DNA of 64,000 nt from Pythium myriotylum (Eukaryota > Oomycota > Peronosporomycetes > Pythiales > Pythiaceae). The notes under the pieces were generated by a model. The model worked only from the letters and a program-made list of their open reading frames with translations, was not told where the DNA came from and ran no database searches. Position 1 is the stretch's first letter. Every line of letters begins with the position of its first letter. Positions 1 through 10,822 of this stretch are shown here, piece by piece. Made by a program: the position numbers and the translations under genes. The stretch spans positions 3,282,501 to 3,346,500 of the forward strand of contig JALJCQ010000017.1 of assembly GCA_023091665.1 (NCBI GenBank), given 5' to 3'.

Positions 1-2164
1 CCGTCGAATGAACTGTTGGACTCACGGGCCGTGAGCCCAAAAGTTCGTATCGATCTGCGTATCGTCATGAATCTTGTCATCAATAGTCTTTAATACTGTA
101 GAAAATCACTCCCATAGATCTACTGCAGTCTGAAACCACGTGAATTCCTCTTTGTCAAACTAAACGTCTGCTACGCCTCACGATCGCGAGCCCCACGGAG
201 ACACAAGCGGTCGTGATGGCGCTCACAGGAGACGCAACAGCGCGTGGACACGTGCACTCGCTGCCTGATGAGCAGCACTGTGGCTTCACGAGCGAGAGCT
301 GCAAACGCCCATGCACGGTGAAGAAAAGTGGCGAGCTCCACCACGTCTGCGCCTACCACCGATGGCGAGCCAAGGAGAACAAGTGGCACGTCGAGAGCCG
401 GCGTTTCGGTCAGCACTCCAAGTCCAGTAGAGGTACCACTGTATATAGTTCATCATCGCTATCTCTGAGGCTACCATGGCGTTGGTCAAAAGACTCGGAG
501 GGTTGCGAGATGGACGCCTTCTGCTTAATCGCGTAGTTTTGAGCTCGTGGGTATGTAGCGCTTGCCCATGACACTGTCTATACGCCTGAAGCTGACATAT
601 GATGTACACATCCTTCATCGTTCATATCTTTGTAGATCTAGGCTACTGTGCTTTCGGTTCTGGAAACAGGTAGCTGTCAAAGCATCCTTCTTGAGTTATT
701 AATATTGTCCACCAACAGACGCAACACAAATGTTTGAATCAAGCATTGGTGCAGAGAGTCAACCGTACCGGTGGAGGAACCAAGCGTATGGATGACCATG
801 GCGTTGTCGCATCTACCCACATGGCTTCAGAATCATGGCGGCGATAGCAGTGGTGGAATCTACTATGACAAAAGCACGGTAAACGAGAAGAATCTGAGAA
901 CAGAAGCGATACGAAAATCGTCTTGGAGAACCTCGTGTATGCACTAGGCTCAGCGAAGGGAGTGGTGGGCGCTGCTATCATAAATCCCTTCTCAATATCG
1001 TAAAATAGTGAATGAAGGCGAATGCTTTGATCGCGGAGGAAGAATGGAAGATAGAAACAGTATCGGCGCTTGAAGCCACAAACGCCAGGGACGGCCAAAT
1101 AGTCGCTTTATTGTCAAAGCGCTTTCAACACACGCCGGACCTTCCGCTCTGTGGAGCAGGGGCTACCCTCGTTCTGGATATATGCGTCTGTATGGATGGC
1201 CGACACCCAATTAGAACTCCAAATTACCTGCAACTGTACTATACTGTCCTTCACCAAGTGTGGAATGTCCTTTGGGTCTATGGCCTGTCGACCGATTTCT
1301 GACAGAGTCAGTGCCCCGTAGTTTGAACTCGTGCGGCTCTGCATCTCCACATCTATGCTTTTACGAAATTCTTCGCTGAATCGGCTGAATGTGCTGGTGT
1401 TTACGACGGCTTGAAGATTTCTCCCACGATTCCAGAGGGCCTACCAAGATAACTCATCTACTTTAGCTGAAGCTGGTCCTAGGAGGTTGGCTCTCGCATC
1501 GCCATAATGAGTTCGAGATCACGTCGTCCATTCTGTCGTACAAAGTCTGTTTCCATTTGCGACACTTTTCGGACCCGCGTCTTCAGATCGTCTGGTCGTG
1601 AACTCTAATCAACGACTATTCAAATTGAAATTTCACTTCCAAATGGTGCGACAAGGTCGAAGCTGTCCAGTCCACGGGAGTTCCGTTCGTTAAGGCTTCA
1701 GTCGACACGTGCCAACCACCAGAAGAGTTGCACCGTGAAATCTACACTGGATGTCGAGGAAGACGCGAGCTTTTACATCATCACCGAGACATTGAACTTC
1801 ATGGAAACACATGGATGAGTGATAAAACACTCTTTTTCATTGATATATCATAATATCACACATCCAAGCGAGTGTTTTGATTGGCTTACAACTGGGTCAT
1901 CTATGCCATAAACTAATCAGTATTGTTCGTACTTTGAAAGAACCCGACTAAATCTCCTCCCGTTTCGACCAGTAGAAGTTGTTGTCGTCCTGCACTTGAT
2001 TCGGACGAGGTTGTTGAGAGCTGGATCACTGCTAACGTCGGATTAGTCTGCGGAGTCGAACAAGTGTAAGCGGCTAGGTATCACTGCAAAGGCTTTGACT
2101 TCTATCCGTGGACCATTTCCGAACTCGCTTCCTTCCAAGCAACTCCAGAAACAAAACAGTCCCC
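1..2164. other. Gene-poor leader with one possible Cys/His fragment
   Basis: Apart from the small Cys/His reading frame at 216-536 (separate entry), no coding region is supportable before the first AA17 gene. The stretch at about 770-1300 has interrupted reading frames on both strands and may be decayed coding DNA, but I recognise no family. The last 60 bases before 2165 contain pyrimidine-rich, CCATTTCC-like sequence that could serve as a promoter. Confidence 0.5.
216..536 (+). pseudogene. Possible fragment of an oomycete Cys/His (CxxHR) motif protein
   Basis: An open frame of about 106 codons from the ATG at 216. Residues about 25-60 hold the pattern C-x(6)-C-x3-C-x(10)-H-x2-C-x2-H-R-x2-A-x-E-N followed by a basic stretch. 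From memory, oomycete genomes encode many proteins with a similar LH-x2-C-x-[YF]-HR-x-[KR]-A block, probably metal binding. After the motif the frame drifts into Ser-rich sequence with no acidic or coiled continuation, and there is no obvious promoter or intron. A truncated copy is therefore more likely than an intact gene. The family assignment is a recollection of a pattern, not a search result. Confidence 0.3.
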
Positions 2165-3341
2165 ATGGCTCGCGTCATCGTCTTTGCCAGTGCCGTCGCC
2201 GCTCTCGCGGCCATCGCCGATGCCCACACGGCCATGGTGATTCCCAAGCCGTCATACCCGTCCGGATTCTATGGAGGCATGAACCCCGTCATGCGCATCC
2301 AGAGCGCTCCGTTCGGCCAAGGCATCCCCGGATACGAGGGCCAAAAGAAGATCGCTGCCGCCATGCAGGGCCAGGCCTCGCTCAAGTCGTTCATCATGGC
2401 CAACGCTGTGCTCACGGGCACGGGCTCGGCCACCAAGGAATGTGGCTGGTCGCTTGCCAACGGTGATCCGCAACCACTCCCGGACGCCGTTGACTTCCCG
2501 TGGGGTCACCCGGGTCCGTGCGAGGTTTGGTGTGACAACACCAAGGTCTTCTACAACGTCAACTGTATGGGCAATAGCGTGGGCAAGGTCTCACTCGGTG
2601 GCAAGTGCAACGGTGCCAAGATGATCCAGGCCATGTACGTTGGCACGCACGTGGAGAACTGGGAGGTGTACAGTAAGTGTGGTTGTGCGTTGTGGTGGTC
2701 GCGGGTGAAAGTGTTTTCTGACGTGACTTTGTGTATTTGCAGTGCAATGTGCTCCGATCGGATCTGGTGGTGGTGGAGGTGCCTCAAACGGTGGAGGCGG
2801 CAACAACGGAGGCGCTTCAAACGGTGGAGGCGGCAACAATGGCGGCAACAATGGCGGCAACAATGGCGGCAACAATGGCGGCAACAATGGCGGCAACAAT
2901 GGAGGCGGCAACAACGGCGGCAACAATGGTGGCAACCAGCAAAATGGTGGTAACAATGGCGGTAACAACGGCGGCAACAATGGAGGCAACAACGGAGGCA
3001 ACAATGGTGGGAACAACGGCGGCAACAACGGCAGTAACAACGGTGGCAACAACGGTGGCAACAAGAACAACGGCGGAAACAGTGGTGGGAACAATGGCCA
3101 GAACGGTGGGAACAATGGCCAGCAAAACGGCGGCAACAACGGAGGCAACAAGAACAACGGAGGCAACAACGGTGGCAACCAGCAGAACGGCGGCAACAAC
3201 GGCAACAACGGTGGCAACCGCAATAATGGTGGCAACAACGGCCAGCGGAATGGCGGCAACCGTAGCAACGGTGGCGGTAACAATGGCCAGCGCTCGTTTG
3301 ATTTCGACGAGCTTGACAAGCGCATGCTTCGCTCTGCCTAA
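2165..3341 (+). CDS. AA17 lytic polysaccharide monooxygenase with Gly/Asn-rich tail (copy 1)
   Basis: Secreted copper-dependent LPMO, predicted join(2165..2672,2743..3341), 368 aa. Residues 1-20 are a signal peptide; cleavage after ADA exposes His21, the first ligand of the histidine brace. The second His lies in PWGHPGPC. CAZy family AA17 is oomycete-restricted, and characterised members oxidatively cleave pectin (homogalacturonan); that activity is inferred here from family. The 70 bp intron (GTAAGT...TTGCAG) splits the Tyr codon neighbourhood just before the last catalytic-domain cysteine (VYMQC). Exon 2 encodes about 175 residues of GGNN repeats with occasional Gln/Lys/Arg, ending RSFDFDELDKRMLRSA. 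This is the most divergent intron-bearing copy: its N-terminus is HTAMVIPKPSYP rather than HSNMNKPAPYW. The ATG at 2165 is chosen because it gives a clean signal peptide; a longer frame from 2108 does not. Confidence 0.9.
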
Positions 3342-4039
3342 GCCATCCGAATTTGTCATGGAACGTTTAGAGCTTTGGAAGTCACAAAAAACAGTGTCGG
3401 CTGTTGAATGTATCTATCGTTGGTTGTGTTTCCATCAAGGTCATTTCTCGTTGTTCTAGGCTTCTGTCCACTTCAGGATGTCGAATGTCCGTGGTGGTCA
3501 TCTCACACGAACCACGCAGAACTCCGCCGGGCCTGCATGAAGTAGCCCCCACCCCAAAAGTTATCATGGTTGACAGGATGAACTCTACACATTTTATTTG
3601 CATCATCATCACAATCATCATCATCCTTTCGGTGCGGCAAACTGAAACGAAATAGTGCTCGTTATCGAGGATACTTGGAAGGGAACACAGACTTATCTTC
3701 ATTTCAGGCAGTAACAAAAGGAAACTCGCGTGATGGTTCATTCAAGTCACTCCAACAAGATGACGGGATTCGATATCCACATGATCCTTCCGCCAGAGTA
3801 GCTGCTTAGACTCCGTGGACAGTAATAGCCGTCCGGCTCAATACCAGAGACCGAGCTCGATCTGGCGGTCTGCACGTCGAGCTTGACCTCGGGAAAAAAA
3901 GAAAAAGCTATTTGGGCACCATCCGGAACGAAGGAAGCCTTCTCGAGACCACGCAAGTTGGATTTTCTCGTTGTGAAGACGCGTCCGTCATGATTCGTCG
4001 GGGGGTGACTTGATTAGCCTCACCGTCAACTCGGCCATA

Positions 4040-4447
4040 CAGTGCGTTTCGCGATCAGGAGCGGTGCGGATATATCGAAAAATAGAGCACATCGAGAGTG
4101 GCCTGAACGTCCTCAGAGCAGAGTGTAATGTAATAAGATACATTGTTCGAAGACCAGAAGTGCATATATCGGTTCGATGTGAACAATGTTTGCCTTGATC
4201 TACACGTTCTTGATGGTATCCACTCACAGGTTGCTGAAAGCCTTTGCACACCACTCACACGCTGTGAAAAGGTCGACAGCAGGAAGATCGAACTCCTTGT
4301 TCACGAGCCGCACACTGAACTGACTGCGGGACTGACGCTCGAAGTCGGCAACGGGTTAGTACCCTGCACATCCCCCTTCCGGAACTGGACCTATAAGATA
4401 TTGCAGGTACATCAAAAATTGACCGCTCCTGATGGCGAAACGCACTG
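4040..4447. mobile_element. 408 bp MITE with 26 bp terminal inverted repeats
   Basis: The left end reads CAGTGCGTTTCGCGATCAGG and continues AGCGGT. The right end is its reverse complement over 26 bases with one mismatch. TA flanks both sides (4038-4039 and 4448-4449). The paralogous spacer near 6552 has the uninterrupted empty site (ggccatattctcttc), which shows directly that this is an insertion; a 3-base 'tat' difference remains at the junction. There is no coding capacity. TA target duplication plus CAGTG ends suggest the Tc1/mariner/pogo superfamily (inference). Confidence 0.85.
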
Positions 4448-4753
4448 TATTATTCTCTTCTCTACAAGTGACAGCCATCTAGCTTCCCTTAGCTGTGGAA
4501 TGGCTACACTCAAGTGGACAAGTCGAGCTGATCGCTAATCTCCCTGTCTTTTCCCTACGACGGTAGAATGGACGAGAGAGCTCGTACAGTTCCTTCAGAA
4601 AAACACGAGCGTTGAAGGATTCGGGGCCACATCTCGAGGTCAGCGCACTGACGTCGTGAGAAGTTAGTCAGATGGCACAAAGCGCCCAGGCGAACGGTAG
4701 TCCCACGACTTGACCTCCGTCTCTCAATCGATACCCTCGGACGATCTCCAACA

Positions 4754-5655
4754 CGGTTGCAACTCGAGCTCATCTTAGAATTTGCGGTCTCCGTATCAAG
4801 TCACTAACACACAACTATGGTCCGATCCTACGCTGCCTTCGCCGCCGTCGCTGCCGCCGCCGTACTCTCGGTCGCCGACGCCCACTCCAACATGAACAAG
4901 CCGGCGCCGTACTGGCCCGACGGATTCTACAACGGCAACTCGCCCATCGGTACGATCGACTCGACCAAGTTCACCGGTGCCGCGGCCTCCATCCCTGGCC
5001 ACCAGGGTGTGAAGAAGCTCACGACCGAGCTCAACGGTGGCGATCTCCGTGACTTCGTCTACAAGAACGTCAAGATCGATCTCGCTGGCGCCAACAAGGA
5101 GTGTGGCAAGACCTTGATGACTGGCAACCCGTACCCGGTTCCGGATGAGGTGGACTTCCCGTGGGGCCACCCTGGTGCGTGTGCGGCGTACTGTGACGAT
5201 ACGCAGTTCTTCAAGAACGACGATTGCGCGGGTAACGCTGTTGGTAAGATCAAGGTGGACAAGGCCAAGTGCGGGAACGCCAAGCGTCTCCAGGTCATGT
5301 ACGTCGGCGTGCACGTGGAAGCGTACCAGGTGTACAGTAAGTTGATGGGATTCTTCTTTTGTGGATGAGTGTTCGGTTGCTGACGAGTGTTTTTTTTGTG
5401 ATCGTCAGTCAACTGCGTTCCTCTCAGCGGCTCGGGCTCGGGTGGCGGCGGTGCCTCGTCGGGTGGCAACTCGTCGGGTGGCAACGGTGGCAACTCGGGC
5501 GGTAACTCGGGCGGCAACTCGGGCGGCAACTCGGGTGGCAACACCGGTGGTAACTCGGGTGGTAACACTGGTGGCAACACTGGTGGCGACAACGGTGGAA
5601 ACAACGGCGGTAACTCGGGCGGTGACAACGGAGGAAACAACAACAACAACGGCGG

Positions 5656-5662
<7 letters not shown>
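4754..5662. repeat. Tandem duplicate block, unit 1 (matches 7030-7938)
   Basis: About 909 bp covering promoter, exon 1, intron and the start of exon 2 reads as identical to the block 2276 bp downstream, including the intron and its 8-T run. The copies diverge only once the Asn/Gly repeats begin to differ. This indicates a very recent duplication or gene conversion. Confidence 0.85.
4769..4787 (+). promoter_or_regulatory. Initiator/FPR-like core promoter of AA17 copy 2
   Basis: GCTCATCTTAGAATTTGCG lies 30-48 bases before the ATG. It matches the oomycete arrangement of an initiator (TCATYY-like) followed at once by an AWTTTNC-type flanking promoter region. The same block recurs before copies 3, 4 and 5. 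Confidence 0.6.
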
Positions 5663-5700
<38 letters not shown>

Positions 5701-5929
5701 CGGAGGAAACAACAACAACAACAACAACAACAGAGGCAATAACGGCAACAACAACGGTCAGCAGAATGGTGGTAACAACAGAGGCAACAATGGTGGTAAC
5801 AACAGAGGCAACAATGGCGGAAACAACGGAGGCAACAATGGCAACAACGGCCGAAACAATGGCGGCAACAATGGCCAGCGCTCGTTTGATTTCGACGAGC
5901 TTGATAAGCGCATGCTCCGCTCAGCCTAA
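4817..5929 (+). CDS. AA17 LPMO with poly-Asn/Gly tail (copy 2)
   Basis: Predicted join(4817..5336,5409..5929), 346 aa. Signal peptide residues 1-22; mature protein starts HSNMNKPAPYW with brace His23, and the second His is His118 in PWGHPGAC. Cysteines at about 96, 122, 126, 137 and 152, plus the one in YINCVPL just after the intron, should form the disulfides. The intron is phase 1, 72 bp. The tail begins GSGSGGGGASSGG, passes through GGNSGGNTGG repeats, then long Asn runs (13 or more consecutive N), then NNRGNNGG, ending QRSFDFDELDKRMLRSA. Its 3' end resembles copy 1 rather than copy 3, although its 5' 900 bp is identical to copy 3, so the two halves of the gene have different histories. 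Confidence 0.93.
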
Positions 5930-6793
5930 GCCATTCGTGTTTGCTTAGTTCGGAAGCCACAATACGTTGTGTCAATTATCAATTGTAGCTATCGTTTCTT
6001 GCGTTTCCTCCAAGGTCCCTTCTCGTTGTCCTAGACTATTATATCGTGTCCACTTCGGTGGATCAAACTGAAGCGAGATCATGCTCGTCATCGAAGACGC
6101 CAAGAAGGCTACACAGACTTCTCGTCATTTCAGGAAGTAACAGAAGACGAGTCGCGTAGTTGCTCGTTCGAGCCCCCCGCCAGGGTAGCTGCTTGGACTC
6201 TGTGGATTGTTATCGCAGTTCGAGCTCGCGAGTCGATTGTTTTCAAAGCCAAATCTATTGAGATCAACGAAGTGGTCTCTAATAGCTTACAGGCAGTAGA
6301 TGTAGGACCTATGGGGTGCATATCAATGGAGGGGATCGAATCTCGTGAGTCTGACTATTATAACAGAGACCAAGTTCGATCTGGCGGTCTGTGCACCAAG
6401 TCCGACCACAAGGAGAAAAGAAATATCTATTTGAGCACCATCCGGAACCAAGGAAGCCTTCGCGTGGACACGCAAGTTGGATCTTCTCGTTGTGGAGACG
6501 CGTCCGTCCTGATTCGTCGGCGGGTGACTTGATCAGCCTCCGTCAACTCGGCCATATTCTCTTCTCTACAAGTGACAGCCATCTAGCTTCCCTTAGCTGT
6601 GGAATGGCTACACTCAAGTGGACAAGCCAAGCTGATCACTGACCGCCCTGTCTTTTCCCGACTAGATTGGATGAGAGCTCGTAATACACTGCAGTTCCGA
6701 GGAGACCACGAGCGTTGAAGGATTCTGGGCCACTTCTGGAGGCCACGGTCACTCGTGTCGTGGGTAACAGTGGATCATCCAGCGGAAATCCAC

Positions 6794-6843
6794 GCGAGGC
6801 TCGTGGAGTTGAGAGGCCCTCGACTCCACGAGAGGTTCCTCGC
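6794..6843. repeat. Inverted repeat / hairpin in the copy 3 upstream region
   Basis: GCGAGG + CTCGTGGAGT, a 13-base loop, then ACTCCACGAG and, after a 5-base bulge, CCTCGC. This makes a 16-pair interrupted palindrome. It lies in a segment missing from the otherwise similar copy 2 upstream region, so it may be a small inserted element rather than an operator. Confidence 0.6.
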
Positions 6844-7029
6844 TTTCGGAATGGATAACACGCGACAACAGCGTGTTTCCACGTTAGCTGATGGGTTAGT
6901 CAGACGGCGCTCAGCGCCTAAGCGACAGGTGGTGGCACGACCGGACCTCCGTCTCTCAATCGATCGCCTCCTCAGAGGGCTAGGCGGGCGTCCAGAGAGG
7001 GAGAGGGGGTATAGCGACGATCTCGCACG

Positions 7030-7938
7030 CGGTTGCAACTCGAGCTCATCTTAGAATTTGCGGTCTCCGTATCAAGTCACTAACACACAACTATGGTCCG
7101 ATCCTACGCTGCCTTCGCCGCCGTCGCTGCCGCCGCCGTACTCTCGGTCGCCGACGCCCACTCCAACATGAACAAGCCGGCGCCGTACTGGCCCGACGGA
7201 TTCTACAACGGCAACTCGCCCATCGGTACGATCGACTCGACCAAGTTCACCGGTGCCGCGGCCTCCATCCCTGGCCACCAGGGTGTGAAGAAGCTCACGA
7301 CCGAGCTCAACGGTGGCGATCTCCGTGACTTCGTCTACAAGAACGTCAAGATCGATCTCGCTGGCGCCAACAAGGAGTGTGGCAAGACCTTGATGACTGG
7401 CAACCCGTACCCGGTTCCGGATGAGGTGGACTTCCCGTGGGGCCACCCTGGTGCGTGTGCGGCGTACTGTGACGATACGCAGTTCTTCAAGAACGACGAT
7501 TGCGCGGGTAACGCTGTTGGTAAGATCAAGGTGGACAAGGCCAAGTGCGGGAACGCCAAGCGTCTCCAGGTCATGTACGTCGGCGTGCACGTGGAAGCGT
7601 ACCAGGTGTACAGTAAGTTGATGGGATTCTTCTTTTGTGGATGAGTGTTCGGTTGCTGACGAGTGTTTTTTTTGTGATCGTCAGTCAACTGCGTTCCTCT
7701 CAGCGGCTCGGGCTCGGGTGGCGGCGGTGCCTCGTCGGGTGGCAACTCGTCGGGTGGCAACGGTGGCAACTCGGGCGGTAACTCGGGCGGCAACTCGGGC
7801 GGCAACTCGGGTGGCAACACCGGTGGTAACTCGGGTGGTAACACTGGTGGCAACACTGGTGGCGACAACGGTGGAAACAACGGCGGTAACTCGGGCGGTG
7901 ACAACGGAGGAAACAACAACAACAACGGCGGAAACAAC
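7030..7938. repeat. Tandem duplicate block, unit 2 (matches 4754-5662)
   Basis: Second copy of the block of about 909 bp, offset +2276. It spans promoter, exon 1, intron and early exon 2 of AA17 copy 3. Confidence 0.85.
7045..7063 (+). promoter_or_regulatory. Initiator/FPR-like core promoter of AA17 copy 3
   Basis: Identical to the element at 4769-4787 (GCTCATCTTAGAATTTGCG), 30 bases before the ATG at 7093. Confidence 0.6.
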
Positions 7939-8310
7939 GGCGGTAACTCGGGCGGTAACAACGCTGGCAACTTCAACGACGAGTATGACTGCGATGAGGA
8001 TGCTGGCAACAACGGCGGCAACTCCGGTGGCAACAACGGCGGTAACAACGGCGGCAACAACGGTGGTAACAACGGCGGCAACAACGGTGGTAACAACGGC
8101 GGCAACAACGGCGGCAACAACGGTGGCAACCAGCAGAACGGCGGTAACAAGAACAACGGTGGAAACAAGAACAATGGCGGCAACAAGAACAATGGCGGCA
8201 ACAAGAACAATGGCAACAAGAAGACCAACGGAAACAAGAACAACGGCCAGCGTTCGTACGACTTCGACGAACTTGACGAGGTTGACCGCCGCCAGCTTCG
8301 TCGTGCGTAA
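7093..8310 (+). CDS. AA17 LPMO with Gly/Asn tail and acidic Cys motif (copy 3)
   Basis: Predicted join(7093..7612,7685..8310), 381 aa. The signal peptide and catalytic domain are identical to copy 2. The tail differs: after the shared GGNSGG section it contains NFNDEYDCDEDAGNN (an acidic patch with a lone cysteine), then regular GGNN repeats, then Lys-rich NKNNGGNKNN repeats, and ends QRSYDFDELDEVDRRQLRRA. The last block has a short insertion (DEV) compared with the other copies but keeps R-Q-L-R. The catalytic half evolves with copy 2 while the tail resembles copies 4, 5 and 6, which points to recombination at the intron/repeat boundary. Confidence 0.93.
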
Positions 8311-9545
8311 AATTTCGCCGTGTGCGCGCTTCCCTGACTGCGCCAGTATTTGTTATTAGATAATGTTGTTGAATTCAATGTCCATCTTCTGCCTTGCAGA
8401 GGGTAGTTCATCGTGACTTGTTCCATGTTTGTAGTCAAAATCATTTGTAGTCAAATATAGTGAATCTGAGACCCCCACCAAAATGCTTTCTGTCCTTCGA
8501 ATCCATCGGGAGAGGGACCCTCACTGGACCATCAAAGGTGGGCAGAGACTTCCCAGCAGATCTATATACCTGCAACGGCACGAGAGCACCCGAACGTCCA
8601 TAACCCATCGACTACAATAGGCATGCCGCTGCCACTACTTCCCTCAACCGATCATCCATCTCACTAGCTGTCGTGTCCCACAATGAGGCGTAAGCACTTC
8701 AGTCATTCGCTGGATTTTCTACCGTTTCGCGTCTGGTCGTGCGGCCACCGCGTCGTTGAAGCGAAGCATGCGAGTTTGCGGAAGCTTCTTCGAGCGCTGG
8801 ACCTCTTGAGTTCTCACGGCTTCTCACAGACAAGACGCAACGGAAAATGCTCACGAAGTGCGTTGACAAGCTTCAATTAGCCTCGTCGGTCTCAGATGCG
8901 ATACTGTACACTGATGCTGACGCTGTCGACCGAATTAGACTAGTTTTTCAACATGGCTACATTCGAGAAAGGCGGAGAGAGCTCTTGAGTCCAGCTGGTC
9001 GACGGAAGACGCGCCCTGCCTTTCCGCGCCTTCCCGCTGTGGATGACGGACGCGACACGCTGGACTCACCCACTCGCTGCGGCGCCTTTTCCACACGGTC
9101 TCACCAAAGTGATTGTGCCCTTGCACGGCATGTTCATGGAGCCTAGCCGACTGCTTTGCCCATGACAAGAGCCACCTGCATAAGCGGAGAGCTCTCTATC
9201 GATGCATGCAGTGTGCGTGGAATCCTGCTGTCTTCATGAGGAGAAGAAGGCAACATTGTCCAACTTATTGCACCGAAATGTACAATACAGAATTGTATTA
9301 GCTACGACGAGCAGAGCCAGGAACGAGTCCAAGCCGGACAATATCGCAAGCACGAGCTGATCGACAGTTGGCGAGGACAATCTCCGACTCTCCGTGAGCA
9401 AGGCGCCCCTCTCAGCGCGACGCTGACGCTGAGAGGGGGTGCCTCCTTTGCCTGTGGGACTCAAGAGCTCCTCGCGAGCTCTGTGCGCCTATCGAAGCTC
9501 ATCTTGAAATTTGCGATCTTCAGGTCAAATCGCCTTCTCGACACG
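8311..9545. other. Intergenic spacer without recognised gene
   Basis: I see no homology-bearing reading frame. Bases from about 9340-9480 resemble other AA17 upstream regions ('gatcgacagttggcgaggacaatctccgactctc'), so the promoter-proximal part is shared family DNA. The promoter is at 9497. Confidence 0.5.
9497..9515 (+). promoter_or_regulatory. Initiator/FPR-like core promoter of AA17 copy 4
   Basis: GCTCATCTTGAAATTTGCG, the same architecture as at 4769 with two substitutions, 31 bases before the ATG at 9546. It argues for starting at 9546 rather than at the upstream in-frame ATG at 9483, which would lie 5' of the initiator. Confidence 0.6.
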
Positions 9546-10822
9546 ATGGTCCGTTCCTACGCTGTGTTTGCTGCGGCGGCTACTGCTGCCGTGCTCTCGG
9601 TTGCCGACGCCCACTCCAACATGAACAAGCCGGCGCCGTACTGGCCTGCAGGCTTCTACAACGGCAACTCGCCAATTGGTACGATCGATTCGACCAAGTT
9701 CACGGGAGCTGCGGCGTCAATCGCTGGGTACCAGGGAGTGAAGAAGATGGCCGCCGAGCTCAACGGCGGCGACTTGCGCGACTTCATGTACAAGAACGTC
9801 AAGATCGACATGGCCGGGGCCAACAAAGAGTGCGGAAAGACGCTCCTGACCGGCAATCCGTACCCACTGCCAGACGAGGTCGACTTCCCGTGGGGCCATC
9901 CTGGCCCGTGTGCCGCATACTGCGATGACACGCGCTTCTTCCAGAACGACGATTGTCAGGGTAACTCGGTGGGCAAACTGAAGGTCGACAAGGCCAAGTG
10001 CTCGAATGCCAAGCGTCTCCAGGTCATGTACGTCGGCGTGCACGTCGAGGCCTACCAGGTCTACGGTGAGTACAATGGTCTCTCCGGTTCTTCCCTGTTG
10101 AACGCATCCTAATTGTCTTCCCTCTCCTTCTAGTCAACTGCGTTCCGCTGACTGGCTCGGGCAGTGGCGGCGGTGGGGCCTCGACAGGCGGCAACGGTGG
10201 CGACTCTGGTGGCAACGCCTCGGGTGGCAATGGAGGGAACTCGAGCGGAAACTCGGGTAACAACGGCGGCAACTCGGGTGGAGACTCTGGCAACACCGGC
10301 GGCAACTCATCCGGTGGTGGCAACAGCAACCCTGCGCCGGCTCCTGCTCCTGCCCCAACCTCAAGTAGTGGAAACGCCAACGGCGGCAACTCAGGTGGAA
10401 ACAACGGTGGCAACTCGGGCGGAAACAACTTCAACGACGAGTACGACTGCGATGAAGAATCCGGAAACGAGGGCACCGCAGATAACACTAGTGGCAACAC
10501 CGGAGACAACACTAGCGGCAATGCTGGCGGCAACTCTGATGCCAACACCGGTGGCAACACTGGGGGTAACACTGGGGGCAATACTGGAGGAAACTCGGCT
10601 GGTAACACTGGGGGCAACACTGGGGGCAACTCGGGTGGCAACACGGGGGGCAACTCGGCCGGCAACTCGGGTGGTAACGGATGGGGTCAATGGGGCAACG
10701 GCCAGGGCTGGGGCACGTGGGGCAACGGCGGCGGCTGGGGCAGCAACAAGAACAACAACAACAATGGCCAGCGTTCGTACGACTTTGATGAGCTCAACAA
10801 GCGCCAGCTTCGCTCGGCGTAA
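9546..10822 (+). CDS. AA17 LPMO with Pro-Ala linker and Trp-Gly tail (copy 4)
   Basis: Predicted join(9546..10065,10134..10822), 402 aa. Signal peptide 1-22, brace His23; the second His is in PWGHPGPC. The intron is 68 bp (GTGAGT...TTCTAG), in the same phase 1 position before VNCVPL. The tail has several modules in order: Gly/Ser/Asn repeats, a Pro-Ala linker (NPAPAPAPAP), the acidic Cys block NFNDEYDCDEESGN, Thr-rich SGNTGGN repeats, then NGWGQWGNGQGWGTWGNGG (Trp-Gly repeats), and NGQRSYDFDELNKRQLRSA at the end. The Trp-rich section could bind carbohydrate or mediate self-association (inference only). Confidence 0.93.

Larger units (their letters stand above)
3342..4816. other. Intergenic spacer, partly duplicated at 5930-7092, carrying a MITE
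   Basis: No gene is visible. The segment from about 3850 resembles 6366-6660 (same run of sequence around 'atctggcggtctg', 'accatccgga', 'cgtcaactcggccata'), so gene plus spacer was duplicated as a unit. The spacers differ chiefly by the MITE at 4040-4447. The last 60 bases hold a promoter shared with other AA17 copies. Confidence 0.6.
5930..7092. other. Intergenic spacer, paralogous to 3342-4816 without the MITE
   Basis: No gene recognised. About 6366-6660 is the duplicate of 3850-4038 and 4450-4560. Around 6775-6890 it carries roughly 100 extra bases absent from the upstream copy, including the hairpin at 6794-6843. The AA17 promoter follows at 7045. Confidence 0.6.

Noticed and set aside
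2757..3290. Regular short repeats that could be mistaken for a CRISPR or minisatellite array
   Set aside because: The repeats are in-frame codons for Gly-Gly-Asn-Asn with synonymous variation and no unique spacers; this is a eukaryotic coding sequence.
2591..3325. Long Leu/Pro-rich frame antisense to the copy 1 tail (similar ones at 5059-5754, 7335-8444, 12355-12897, 15695-16423, 18392-18880 and 30253-30825)
   Set aside because: These are the reverse complement of GGN/AAC repeats, which lack stops in several frames. There is no independent start, promoter or conserved content beyond the repeat.
4143..4538. 131-codon frame inside and beyond the MITE
   Set aside because: It crosses the element boundary and has no domain; chance frame.
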